A stretch of DNA of 48,751 bases from a virus. Positions 16,886-28,100 of this stretch are shown here, one piece after another; the stretch's first letter is position 1, and each line of letters begins with the position of its first letter. A model generated the notes under the pieces. It was not told the origin of the DNA and ran no database searches. It was given only the letters and a program-made list of their open reading frames with translations. The position numbers were made by a program, and so were the translations under genes. Location: the IMG/VR virus record IMGVR_UViG_3300021368_000260, positions 1-48,751 of that record; one strand, given 5' to 3'.

Positions 16886-19800
16886 ATGCCTCAGAAGACT
16901 AACCTAAATGTAAATCCTTATTACGAGGACTTTGACGCGAGTAAGAATTTTTATAAGATTCTATTCCGTCCTGGATACTCTATTCAAGGTAGGGAACTAA
17001 CGCAAGTTCAATCCATTCTCCAGAACCAGATTGAGAGTTTTGGAAAGTATGCTTTTAAGCAGGGTGAACAGGTAATTCCTGGTGAGGTAGGTCTCAACAC
17101 AAAATTAGATTACGTTAAACTATCGTCTGTCTCAGAGGTTGCTATCTCAGAGGGAGACGATATTGTTTATAAAAAGTATGACATTACTCAGTTGGTAGGT
17201 CAACAGTTAAGAGGTCTAACCTCTGGTGTTCTAGGAACTGTTCTCTCTACGAGAAATGCAACTGAAACCAATGCAGACACATTATTTGTAAGTTATCTCA
17301 ATAGTGGTAACTCTAACACTGAACCAACATTCCGCCAAGGTGAGACATTAGAAGTTGTCGATGGTGTAAACACTCCTCTACTAGTTGTTGGAACAGATGG
17401 TAGCGTACTTCCTACTAGTATTTCTGTTACTAATCCTGACACAGGTGAAGTAACATCTCTTGACAGTCCAGCAATGGGTTATGGTTCTGCTGTCAAGGTA
17501 GAAGAAGGTATCTATTTTGTTAATGGTTATTTTGTTCGTAATGATGAGCAACTCCTCGTTATCGAAGAGTATTATGACAAACCATCTGCAAAAGTAGGAT
17601 TTACAATTAAGGAAGCGATTGCAACTCCTGAGACTGATGCGTCTCTTTATGATAATGCTATTGGCAGTTCTAACTACACTGCACCTGGAGCTCACAGACT
17701 GCAGATCAGTCTAGAGATGAAAGAGTTTGCTCTAGATGCAATTACTGATAAGAATTTTATTCAACTCCTTACTGTTAAGAGAGGTGTTGTACAAAGAAAG
17801 ATTACCACTACAGATTTTAGTGTACTAGAGCAAACTCTAGCACGCAGAACATATGATGAGAGTGGTGATTATGTTGTCACCAACTTTGACATCAACATGC
17901 GTGAGTGGGCGCAGAAAGATGGTAACAGAGGTATCTACGCTGCAGATGAATTTGGTCTCTATAATGGATATGACCAAGGCGTAGCTGCTAGAAAAATGAT
18001 CGCTAGCATTGGTCCTGGTAAGGCATATGTTAGAGGATATGAGATTGTAAACAAAGAAATCAAATATCTTGAAATTAACAAAGCAAGAGAAAGTCTAACC
18101 AGTGAAAATGTAACTGTAAAATCAAAGAGACTTCCTACTCTTAATGTTACTAACGTATATGGTAGTGTTCCTCTAAACAAAGAAGGTGCTGAATTAACAG
18201 CATATCCTGATGTGTTTCTCTATGGATCTTTTAATGATGCATCTATTGGTGTAAATGGAACTGAGGCAACCACAGAACACAGACAAACTATCGTAAGAAG
18301 AGGACTTAACCTCACAGCAGATGATGGTATTAAAACTCTTACCCTTAAGGTAAACGGTCTTAATGGTCAACCAAATCTAGCAGATATTACAGATGCTAAC
18401 TTTGAGAGCAAGTATGGAACTCTATACTATATCAGATCTTATAGTGCAGAGGGAACTGCTACAGATGTTGGAACTCTAACTGCTGTATCTTTTGCTACTA
18501 TCAACAGACCTTCTATTGATACTAATGAATCAACACAGTTCCTTGAAATTACTGTTGTAGGTAAAAAGAATGAATTAGATCAACTCTTGATTGAGTATGA
18601 TGATGGTATTGCAGATAAAATTAGAAAACTATACATTTCCAGAACTGACGCAGAATCTACTAGTGCAGTTACGTCATATTGGGCAGAAGTAAAGGATTAC
18701 AGAAATACATTTACTCCTTTGATTGGTAAAGTAAAACCAAACAACTTCTTCCTTAAAAAGAGAGGTGCTGGTTTCAATTCTGATTCTGACGTTATTCTTT
18801 CTAAAGGTCGTCTAGCAGGTGGAACATCAGTATATAATTCTATCTTTGGATTATCATATTTTGATCCTCAGTTCTTTACCAAGATCATTCTAGAAACTGC
18901 TCCTACTGGATACGATGAAGGTAAGTATGTATTTGGTTTAGAAAGTGGTGCATATGGTGTTGTCGAAGGAACAGCATCTGGTGTTTATTCTGCTGGCAGA
19001 ATTCTCTTCGTTAAGACTTTATCTGGTAACTTCTTACCAGGAGAATCTATCAGAGATGAAGATGATAATACAGTAAGGATTGCTAAGAACAATACAATTT
19101 CTCACTTCATTGTTAACAATAGAGGTGCTGGTTATGCAACTGGTGCTGGTGTTCAGATCAATGGTGTAACTTATGATAGTTCTAAAATTCTAGCAGAGAC
19201 CACTGGTGGATCTGTTTATAAAGTAGGTATTGTTAATGCTTCTTTTGTAAGAAATCTTGAGTACACTCAACCACCTGAAGTTATTATTACTGGATCTGGA
19301 TCTGCAGGTGGTGCAGCATCAGTACGTGCAGTATTGGTTAGAGATGCTGTAACAACTTATCGTCCACAGAATGTTAAGTCTATTGGTTCTTCTTATGGTT
19401 CTGGTGGTGCTAACAAATTTAGTGCTGATGTTGTAGTAGATAATCAGTCATATGCAGATCTCACTGACGTTACAAGTTTCACTTTCTTTGGTAGAAAGGG
19501 AACAACATTTGTAGAATCTACAAGTTTCAGTGCTGATGCTGCTGGTTTCCTACAGCAAGGAGACTTAATTCAATTCTCTGATGAAGATAATAACATTATT
19601 CGTACTACAGTAGAATATGCTACTCAAGCAGAGGGTGTCGATAAGACCAGAATTTATCTAGATCAAGCATTGCCAGGTAATGTTGTTAACACAAGCATTG
19701 TACGTTTACGTCCAAAAGCAGAAAACACTAATGGTGGAACTCTACTTTACCCAACTGGTAGTAAGCAAGTAGTACAAATTTCTGCTGGTGGTGATGATAC

Positions 19801-22800
19801 TAAGATCAAATACTATTTCCGTAGAGATTTTGTAACTACTGCCGCTTCTGGTGATGGACTTATCACTTTTGCTGCTCAGTTACCATTCGGAACACAAAGA
19901 TTTGCTGCTTACACAGAAGAAAATTATATCATCACTGTACTTGACCCAGGTGATGCACCTAACATTGCAAAGGGTGATATCGTTTACATTCCTGCAGATT
20001 CTGTTTCTATCTCTTCTGCTACAGATACTGCTAGTGGTCTTACTTCTGGTAGTATTAATCTAAATGTCCCTGAAGGATATTTTGGAACTGTTCCTTCAAA
20101 TGGAACATTCCCTAAACTTAAGTTGACTGCAACTCTAGAAGTATCTAACGCAAAACCAAGACTTAAGACTGCTGTAAGAAACAAGAGAATTGTTGTTACT
20201 GCATCTGGTGACCGTGTTATTCCTCTAAGAGGTAATGATTATGATAGTGATGTTATCGAACTAATTTCTTACTCTGATGTATTTAAACTCAGATATGTTT
20301 ATGAGGGAACACCATCACAACCACCTGAAGTTGATACTGCTGGTAATCTAGTATCTGGTATAGATGTTACTGATCGCTATACTTTCGATGATGGTCAAAG
20401 AGATACATTATATGATGTATCCAGACTAGTTCTAAAACCAGGATTTGAATCTTCTACTGGACAACTAGTAATTGCATTTGATTTCTTTGTACATTCTCAA
20501 GGTGATTTCTGTACTATTGACAGTTACTTGCATGAAGCAGGTGTTGGAGAAGATGAAATTCCAGGATTTAACTCTCCTGTACTAGGCAATCTAGAACTTA
20601 AGAATGTAATTGACTTCCGTCCAAAGGTTGATAACAATGCTATCATCCCAGGTTATCTTGATAAGTCTTTACTAGAAGTAACCGAAGGATCTTTCTCTGG
20701 TTCTGGTGCTGTTATTGCTAGCAGTCCAGCATCTGATAATGGTCTAGAATATACATTCTCGTTTAGTCAGAAAGAGTATCTAGATCGTATTGATGGTGTG
20801 TTCCTTAACAAGAAGGGTGAGTTTATCGTCAAAGAAGGTAATTCTTCACTCAACCCTGTAAAACCAGAACCAATTGATGATGCTATTGCACTGTTTTACG
20901 CTTACATCCCTGCTTATACAAGGACAAGCAAGGATGTAAGGATTACCCCAGTGGATAATAGACGCTACACGATGAGGGATATCGGCAAGCTGGAGAAGCG
21001 TATTGAGCGTCTTGAATATTATACCACACTTAGCATCCTTGAGCAACAAGCTCTCAACATGCAAGTTAGAGACAGTGTTGGCATGGACAGATTTAAGTCT
21101 GGTTTCTTTGTTGACAATTTTGAGGCACATAGCGTTGGTAACCTAACCTCTCTTGATTATCGTTGTGCTATTGATCCACAACAGTCTGTTTTGCGTCCTC
21201 AATCTAGAGAAGATAGCATTGATCTTGTAGAAGTCAATGTAAGAGAAGACCAAAGATCTGTTGCAGGTTATAAGAAGAGTGGACACATGGTGACATTGCC
21301 ATACACACCACTTTCTTTACTAGGAAATAGTGCTGCATCTAAGAAGATCAATCCAAATCCATTTGTTGTTGTGCAGTATGTTGGTGATGGTGAACTTTCC
21401 CCATCTATCGACCAATGGTATGATCAACATGAAGAACCATTAGTTGTAGATACAAATACAAACCTATACACTATCTTCCTTGCAAAGGATAACACTAAAG
21501 AATCTTTCTCTAGTATCCATAACTCTTTCATCATTAACTGGGTTGGTGCAGCACCAGCATTTGCTTCTATCAATTCTCTTGGTGAAGTAAATACACAGCA
21601 AGCAATTGCAACTGTTACATCTGCTTCTGTTGCAAGTTCTTCTAACATCAGTCCACAGAATAATGATGTTGGCAAGGGTGTACAGACTAAGACTGTGAGA
21701 GGAAATGTTGTTTCCAACTCTCTATCATTCTTTGCTAGAAGTCTTCCTATTAAGTATGTCATTAGAAGAATGAAACCTAATACGAAGATGTATGTCTTCC
21801 TTGAGGGTAGAAATATTGATCGTTGGGTTAACCCTGATTTGAGATTTACAGGTATCGCTGGTAACTCTCTATCTGCATTTAATGGTGGTATTACTACTGA
21901 TGAATATGGTAACGCATCTGGTTTAATTATTCTTCCTGGTGGATATGCACCTACTGAAAATGCAGTATGGAATGGAGATGTTGATACACTATCATACGAT
22001 ACAAGTTCTGAACAAATTAATGTTTCTACTGGAGATCTAACATTCAGATTTACTTCTAGTGCTACAAACGAGAGTAAAAATGATGCTAGTGTTAACTACA
22101 CTGAAGTTAAGTATTATGCAACTGGTATCTTACCAGAAAATCCATCTAGTATTGTATCTACAAAACCATCTACTTTCAAATCCAATGAAGGTGTACAAAC
22201 TGTAGAGAGCAATACTGACAATCCAATAAGACCTAATCCTCTTGCTCAAATGTTTAAGGTTGAAAACCAAGAGGGTGGATGTTTCGTTACTGGTGTAGAT
22301 CTCTTCTTCAATAAGAAAGACCCATACATTCCAGTCAAGGCATACATTACTGATGTAGATGCAGAAAAACCAGGAAAGAATATTGTTCCTGGATCTGAAA
22401 AAACACTATCACCAAATACCTTCCTCAAGTGTTATACAAATGGTGATGTTGCTGTTTATAAAAATGAAAATGTAACAGGTGTTACATCTGCTGCATCTGG
22501 TCCTATTCTACAAATCTTCGATAAGAACAATGTAGAACTAGTTGCTACTGCATCTGGTAAGTATAGTCTTACAAATGAGCAAGTATACACTATTGTACTT
22601 GGTAATCACAATGGTAAATCTTTTGTACAAAATGAAGATCTAGAAATTCCTTCTCTAACTCTTGCTAATGATACAGGTGGAACTAATTTAAAACTTACTA
22701 TTGCAAAGGACAGTGGTAAACTTTCTGGTATTAGAGTTACTAACCCTGGTCTAAATTATGATAGTGCAATTCTAACTATTGAAAGTCCACAATTGCCAGG

Positions 22801-24982
22801 TGGATCTACTGCTACTGCTGCTGTAGAAGTTTCTGGTGGTAAGATTTACAATGCAGAAATTTCTCTGAGTGGTTTTGGATATACAGAGGCACCTTCCGTT
22901 GTTGTCAAAGGTATTGGTAATGGTGCAGGTGGATGCGAAATTCAAACCATTATTGATATTGATACACCTGCAGTAAGAATGGGTGTTTCAATTGACGTAG
23001 AGGGAGTTACAGAATCTACAACTCCAACACACTTTGCTTTTGATTATCCTGTATATCTACAAAATGATACTGAGTATGCTCTAGTTGTGGAAACAGATTC
23101 CACTGATTATGAGTTGTGGTCTTCTCTCTTGGGTGAGACTGACATCTCTACTAGCACAGTTATTACAACTCAAGCATCTCTAGGTTCTCTCTACAAGTCT
23201 CAGAACACTGAGAGTTGGCAAGAAGACAATGCAGAAGACTTGAAGTTTACTCTATATCGTGCAGAGTTTGATATTTCTAGAACTGCAAATCTTCTACTCA
23301 AGAATGATAATCTTGGATATGAACTATTACAGGAAAATCCATTCGAGACAAATGCAAGTGCTGCTACAAATGCTACTTCCAAACTATTCAAGAATAACAA
23401 TAAGATTGTAAAAGCAAATCATAGAGATCATGGTTTTGAAGACAGTGGTAAATCCTATGTCTTCTACAGAACTGCACAGGAAACTGGTGGTGTAACAGCA
23501 GATATTCTGAATAGCACTCTATTCCAAATTTCTAATAGTGGTGTTGATACTTATAATATTACATCTATAACTAACGCTTCTAGTAATTCGTTTGGTGGTG
23601 GTTCTGTTGTATATGGTACTCATAATAGAAAGTTTGAAACTTTATATCCTTTAGTTGGATATCTATCATTTACTGGTACAAAAGTAGAAAGTTTCATTAA
23701 AACAACCAATATTGTTCCTGTAGATAGTTCTACTACTAACTATGTTTCATATTCTCAAACAGATTATGAAAAAACTTTCTTAAACGAACCACAGTATTTT
23801 ACTAATCAAAAGATTGTCGCATCTGAGATTAATGAGACTCTAAACAATCTTGATCAGTCTTTGGTCTATAAGATCCAACTATCTTCTACTGCTTCTAACT
23901 TATCTCCAATTTTCGATCTTTCCAATGCATCAGTTAAAACTTCTACTACTAGAGTTGAAAATGGTGCTGGTAAAGAGACTAGATTTGGTAGACAAGATCA
24001 GAAGATTAAGTTCTTCCCAGTTTATCAATTCCAACTCTCTGGAAATGGTGGAACAGAAATTCAGACAGGTCAAGTTATCAAAGGTCAGACAACAAAGGCA
24101 TCTGGAACAATTGCAAGAGTAAATGGTTCTGTTGTTTATGTTCGCGTCAAGACACAGCAGTTCTTCCAGCAAGGTGAAACAGTTAGTCTTGGTGACCAAG
24201 CACAATTGACTTCGGTAATTGTAGATTCTAATCCTGCAGAACTATTCTTTGATATCGCAGATGGTGCAACTATTGTAGCACGTAATCCATCTGTTATCCT
24301 AGAGACATATGACAATATTATTACTGGTAAATCAGTCCTTTGGAATAGCAGATCTCAAGAGTTGACATTGAGAACTGATATTCAACCAATCAATGATGAT
24401 TTTACTGGAAAAATTCTTGGCAATGCTGCATTTGCCAGAGGAGCAGATACTGCTAATCAAACTCCAGATATCTTCCGTGTTGGTGATATTGTAAAATATC
24501 CTACACAAGAAGATACAGAAGCAAGTTATCTAGAAGTTGGATCGATTGAATACACAAACGGTATTGACTTTGTTGCAGAAGATACATCTAAGAATAGTTC
24601 TTCTATTGCTAAGTATGTAACTAAGGAAGTTGGTATTTCTAATCCTGGAACTTCTATTGATGTAAGACTAACTGCCAATGTCAAAGATATTGCAAATGTA
24701 AAAGTTCTTTACAGATTTAAGAAGGCATCCAGTCAAGAAAACTTTGAAGATATCGATTGGGAATACTTCAATACAGATGGTTCTCCTGATGTTCTTGAAA
24801 TTGCAACCAGTGAAAATAATATTTCTAGTGTTACTGAAAAGCAATCTTCTTATCAAGAACTCAAGTACAGTGTATCTGATCTACCAGAGTTTGCCTCTTT
24901 TGCAGTCAAGATTGTAATGATGACTGTAGATCCCGCGTATGCTCCAAAGGTCCAAGATATTCGTGCAGTTGCCTCTTTCTAA
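16886..24982 (+). CDS. DUF4815-type large baseplate/tail structural protein
   Basis: A 2698-aa protein. The N-terminus (NLNVNPYYEDFDASKNFYKI, LFRPGYSIQGRELTQVQSIL, QNQIESFGKYAFKQGE) is the DUF4815 signature found in T4-like cyanophage virion proteins. A coiled-coil region near residues 1363-1385 (KLEKRIERLEYYTTLSILEQ) and NPLAQMFKV with GVDLFF near 1785 are further conserved landmarks. GGSGY-type repeats occur at about residues 745-815 and 1940-2025. The C-terminus (PAYAPKVQDIRAVASF) ends in the usual 'P.V.D.RA.A' strand. Its position after gp8 corresponds to T4 genes 9-10, so a peripheral baseplate role is inferred. The start is set by GGCGGA 5 bases upstream. Its expression may be gated by the hairpin before it. 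Confidence 0.85.
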   Translation: MPQKTNLNVNPYYEDFDASKNFYKILFRPGYSIQGRELTQVQSILQNQIESFGKYAFKQGEQVIPGEVGLNTKLDYVKLSSVSEVAISEGDDIVYKKYDITQLVGQQLRGLTSGVLGTVLSTRNATETNADTLFVSYLNSGNSNTEPTFRQGETLEVVDGVNTPLLVVGTDGSVLPTSISVTNPDTGEVTSLDSPAMGYGSAVKVEEGIYFVNGYFVRNDEQLLVIEEYYDKPSAKVGFTIKEAIATPETDASLYDNAIGSSNYTAPGAHRLQISLEMKEFALDAITDKNFIQLLTVKRGVVQRKITTTDFSVLEQTLARRTYDESGDYVVTNFDINMREWAQKDGNRGIYAADEFGLYNGYDQGVAARKMIASIGPGKAYVRGYEIVNKEIKYLEINKARESLTSENVTVKSKRLPTLNVTNVYGSVPLNKEGAELTAYPDVFLYGSFNDASIGVNGTEATTEHRQTIVRRGLNLTADDGIKTLTLKVNGLNGQPNLADITDANFESKYGTLYYIRSYSAEGTATDVGTLTAVSFATINRPSIDTNESTQFLEITVVGKKNELDQLLIEYDDGIADKIRKLYISRTDAESTSAVTSYWAEVKDYRNTFTPLIGKVKPNNFFLKKRGAGFNSDSDVILSKGRLAGGTSVYNSIFGLSYFDPQFFTKIILETAPTGYDEGKYVFGLESGAYGVVEGTASGVYSAGRILFVKTLSGNFLPGESIRDEDDNTVRIAKNNTISHFIVNNRGAGYATGAGVQINGVTYDSSKILAETTGGSVYKVGIVNASFVRNLEYTQPPEVIITGSGSAGGAASVRAVLVRDAVTTYRPQNVKSIGSSYGSGGANKFSADVVVDNQSYADLTDVTSFTFFGRKGTTFVESTSFSADAAGFLQQGDLIQFSDEDNNIIRTTVEYATQAEGVDKTRIYLDQALPGNVVNTSIVRLRPKAENTNGGTLLYPTGSKQVVQISAGGDDTKIKYYFRRDFVTTAASGDGLITFAAQLPFGTQRFAAYTEENYIITVLDPGDAPNIAKGDIVYIPADSVSISSATDTASGLTSGSINLNVPEGYFGTVPSNGTFPKLKLTATLEVSNAKPRLKTAVRNKRIVVTASGDRVIPLRGNDYDSDVIELISYSDVFKLRYVYEGTPSQPPEVDTAGNLVSGIDVTDRYTFDDGQRDTLYDVSRLVLKPGFESSTGQLVIAFDFFVHSQGDFCTIDSYLHEAGVGEDEIPGFNSPVLGNLELKNVIDFRPKVDNNAIIPGYLDKSLLEVTEGSFSGSGAVIASSPASDNGLEYTFSFSQKEYLDRIDGVFLNKKGEFIVKEGNSSLNPVKPEPIDDAIALFYAYIPAYTRTSKDVRITPVDNRRYTMRDIGKLEKRIERLEYYTTLSILEQQALNMQVRDSVGMDRFKSGFFVDNFEAHSVGNLTSLDYRCAIDPQQSVLRPQSREDSIDLVEVNVREDQRSVAGYKKSGHMVTLPYTPLSLLGNSAASKKINPNPFVVVQYVGDGELSPSIDQWYDQHEEPLVVDTNTNLYTIFLAKDNTKESFSSIHNSFIINWVGAAPAFASINSLGEVNTQQAIATVTSASVASSSNISPQNNDVGKGVQTKTVRGNVVSNSLSFFARSLPIKYVIRRMKPNTKMYVFLEGRNIDRWVNPDLRFTGIAGNSLSAFNGGITTDEYGNASGLIILPGGYAPTENAVWNGDVDTLSYDTSSEQINVSTGDLTFRFTSSATNESKNDASVNYTEVKYYATGILPENPSSIVSTKPSTFKSNEGVQTVESNTDNPIRPNPLAQMFKVENQEGGCFVTGVDLFFNKKDPYIPVKAYITDVDAEKPGKNIVPGSEKTLSPNTFLKCYTNGDVAVYKNENVTGVTSAASGPILQIFDKNNVELVATASGKYSLTNEQVYTIVLGNHNGKSFVQNEDLEIPSLTLANDTGGTNLKLTIAKDSGKLSGIRVTNPGLNYDSAILTIESPQLPGGSTATAAVEVSGGKIYNAEISLSGFGYTEAPSVVVKGIGNGAGGCEIQTIIDIDTPAVRMGVSIDVEGVTESTTPTHFAFDYPVYLQNDTEYALVVETDSTDYELWSSLLGETDISTSTVITTQASLGSLYKSQNTESWQEDNAEDLKFTLYRAEFDISRTANLLLKNDNLGYELLQENPFETNASAATNATSKLFKNNNKIVKANHRDHGFEDSGKSYVFYRTAQETGGVTADILNSTLFQISNSGVDTYNITSITNASSNSFGGGSVVYGTHNRKFETLYPLVGYLSFTGTKVESFIKTTNIVPVDSSTTNYVSYSQTDYEKTFLNEPQYFTNQKIVASEINETLNNLDQSLVYKIQLSSTASNLSPIFDLSNASVKTSTTRVENGAGKETRFGRQDQKIKFFPVYQFQLSGNGGTEIQTGQVIKGQTTKASGTIARVNGSVVYVRVKTQQFFQQGETVSLGDQAQLTSVIVDSNPAELFFDIADGATIVARNPSVILETYDNIITGKSVLWNSRSQELTLRTDIQPINDDFTGKILGNAAFARGADTANQTPDIFRVGDIVKYPTQEDTEASYLEVGSIEYTNGIDFVAEDTSKNSSSIAKYVTKEVGISNPGTSIDVRLTANVKDIANVKVLYRFKKASSQENFEDIDWEYFNTDGSPDVLEIATSENNISSVTEKQSSYQELKYSVSDLPEFASFAVKIVMMTVDPAYAPKVQDIRAVASF
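19100..19330 (+). repeat. GGSGY-type beta repeats in the DUF4815 protein (first cluster)
   Basis: FIVNNRGAGYATGAGVQING and QPPEVIITGSGSAGGAASV, spaced as in the other genes. Confidence 0.65.
22700..22960 (+). repeat. GGSGY-type beta repeats in the DUF4815 protein (second cluster)
   Basis: IRVTNPGLNYDSAILTIESP and ISLSGFGYTEAPSVVVKGIG, followed by GNGAGGCE. The TEAPxVxV core matches the gp7-like copy near 13480. Confidence 0.7.
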
Positions 24983-24991
24983 GTTCCGCGC

Positions 24992-25198
24992 ATGAGTTAC
25001 ATCAAAGTTGAAGGGCATGATGGTCTCGTAAGGGACCAAAACACAGGTGCCATCATCAATCGTGACGATTCTGCTATAGCTGCGAGGCGTAAATCTCAGC
25101 AGCTAGGTTCCGCGTTAGACGACATAAATATGTTGAAGAATGAAATCTCTGAAATTAAGTCCCTTCTACGAGAGTTAGTAAAAAATGCCAGCAATTAA
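24992..25198 (+). CDS. Small coiled-coil protein
   Basis: A 68-aa protein 9 bases after the DUF4815 gene. The N-terminal part is polar (VEGHDGLVRDQNTGAIINRD), and residues about 40-65 form a probable coiled coil (LDDINMLKNEISEIKSLLRE). Its stop lies inside the start of the next gene (14-base overlap), implying translational coupling. I do not know its function; it may be a small connector or chaperone for the adjacent tail proteins. Confidence 0.75.
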   Translation: MSYIKVEGHDGLVRDQNTGAIINRDDSAIAARRKSQQLGSALDDINMLKNEISEIKSLLRELVKNASN

Positions 25199-28100
25199 TG
25201 TCGCACGTACCGACACCTTTGAACAGCAAAGGGTAAAAATTAACGAGATTGCAACGTCAATCTTTAACGTAACGCAAGGTGGTAGTGATCTATCAACTGG
25301 CAACTTAAAACTTGGAGATGGTACTAGGTTAGCTCCGTCACTAGCGTTCACTTCTGACGCTGAGCTTGGTATTTACAGACCTGCTCTCGATACAATTGGG
25401 TTTGTTGCTAATACAAAAAGACTGTTTGATATTTCTGATATCAGACTTACGTCTTATAAAGATTTTGTTGTTCAAAAGAATAATCTTGAGACTGCTGGAC
25501 TTCTAGTTTCTAACACTGGTTCTGGATATGACGAAGGTGATTATACAGAGGTTCCTTTCATTGGTGGTACTGGTGACGGTGGTGAAGCAACTATCACCGT
25601 TGTAGGATTTGCTGGTACTGTTCTCAATATTGGTGCAAACTACGTTCCTGGTCAAAACTACACTGGTATTGATCTAATTGGTGGTAATGGCACTGGAGCT
25701 ACATGCGAATTTAACGTTCCAGAATTGTTAGGTGGTATTACTAATGCTGGTTCTGGTTATCCACCTGGATCATATACATCTGTTCCTGCTACTGGTGGTT
25801 CTGGTACAGGTGCAACTTTTGATGTTACTGTAACTGGTACTACTAATCTTGGTGGTTCTGCATCAACTCCTGGATCTGGTTATACAACAGGAAGTTATAA
25901 CGCTGTTGATGTTTATAACGTACCAAGACAAACTTTTGTTGTTACCTCAATTGGAGACGGCGGTGTAACCCCATATGAATATGTAATTGATGGTGTTACT
26001 AGACCAACTCCAACATTAGAGATTGGTAACACATATAGATTTGATATTTCTGATGCCAGTATGACTGGGCATCCGATTTATTTCCGTGGTGCAGGTGTTT
26101 TAGACGCACTGCCTGCTGCTGATTTTACTGTAGTTACATTTGGTGTAGAAGGAAACGCAGGTGCATTTGTTGATCTCGTTATTCATGACACTGCTGGTGC
26201 TCAGGGAATTGGATATGAATGTTCCCAGCACGCTGGCATGGGTAACAATATTACCGTTGTCTCTGGTTCTACAACAACTGCTGGTAGAGGAGCAACTGCT
26301 GATGTTGTAATCAATGCAAATGGAGAACTAGACACTGTATCATTTACACAAGCAGGTACTGGTTATGGTGTTGGTGACCAGATCATGTTTATCGATGGTC
26401 AAATTGGTGGTGGTACTGGTGCAGTATACACTATCAGCACTGTAAGTTATACAAGTAGTGTTACTAACGTTGCTGTTAATTCCAGTGGTCAAAACTATCT
26501 GGTAAATGATGTACTTGGTATTAGTAGTTCTTTCTTTGGTGGATTTGGTTCTGGATTTGCATTTACTTCAACTACATCACCTGGAACTATTGCTGACTTT
26601 GCCGTATCTACATATGGTTCTGGATATACTGTAGGAGATCTTCTAGCACTGCCAACAGGAGTATCTGGTTTAACTACAGTTCTTCCTGGTTCAATCTCTG
26701 GTATTAATACAACCCTGACCCAAGGACAATCACAAATTACAATTGCTGATACTTCCAGTCTTACGGTTGGAATGAACATCTTCAATGGTCAAGGTGACAT
26801 TGGATTTGTCGCACAGGGTGCAACTATTCAATCTATTGATAGTGCAACAACACTAACAATGTCATTCCCAGCAGACAGCTCTGGTGCTGCAAGTCTGACA
26901 TTCTCTTCACCAAACCTAACAGATATTGTATTAACCTCTGTAACTGGTATTACTATTGGTGACAGTATTGTTCAAACTGGTGGTACTGGTACTCTCGCTA
27001 CAGGAACAACTGTTAGTAACGTAGACGCTGCAACTTTAACGGTTTCTCTTAGCACAGCACCTACCGCTCCTGGTACTGCAACTCTATCTTTCCAACCAGC
27101 ATTTGGTGTAGGAACAACAGCATTCTCTTATCGAGTTGATGTTCTAGGTGCAATTAGTCAAGTAGAAGTAACTGAAGGAGGTAATGGTTACTCTGTTGGT
27201 GATTTACTCACAGTTTCTCCTACTGACCTAGTACAACCAAATACTAAAGTAGTTAAATTCTTCCCAACACAGACACTAACATTTAGTGGATCTGTTCCTA
27301 CTTCCGCAGTTTCTGTTGGACAAGAAATTAAGAAAAGAGATGGTAGTGTTGCATCTGCTATTTTACTGAGTGGCACTACAATTCTAGCACAAGCAGATTC
27401 AACTTACACTGGAGTTGCTGCTACTGGTGGTTCTGGTACAGGACTTACAATTGATGTAACTCGTGATTCATTCGGTAATGCTAGTGTAGTCGTAGGTGCT
27501 AATGCTGGTTTCGGATATGTAGCACAAGAAACAGTTACCGTTGCTGGTAATTTAGTTGGTGGTGCTTCACCTGCAGATGATCTTAGTATTCAGATTGATA
27601 GTGTAACTTCATTTACTCCTGTTGATGTTGTTGGCATCCTAACTTCTGGAAGTAATATTACATCAGTTGTTGTTGCTGATACAACTCAAGGCGTTGATAC
27701 AGACTTTGCTGCTGGTAATAATGTTATCTTCAATGGTAGCACAGCAAACACATATTCTGTCGCGACAGCAACTGCTATTGGAACAGATAAGAAAATCTTT
27801 ATTGATGATGTACTTGCTCCTGATCTAACACTCTATGTTGGTGATAGTTATCTGTTTGATCTATCAGATGCTTCTAATGCAAGCGCAAACTTTGCTCTAT
27901 CAGCATTTGAGGGTGGAGACAAAGCACCTTCTGTATATACAGGTTTCTCTACTACGTTAGATGACACTTCTTTAACTGTCACACTTGCCAACGTAACCAA
28001 CTTGGTTGTTGGTATGGAAGTTACCGCAACTGGAAACGGTACTCTAGCAACAGGAACTAAGATTGCATCTATTGATAGTGCAACACAGGTTACATTGGAC

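Noticed and set aside
25503-25900. Regular short repeats considered as a CRISPR or DNA-level array
   Set aside because: The repeats are in frame, degenerate at DNA level and conserved as protein motifs; there are no identical direct repeats with unique spacers.
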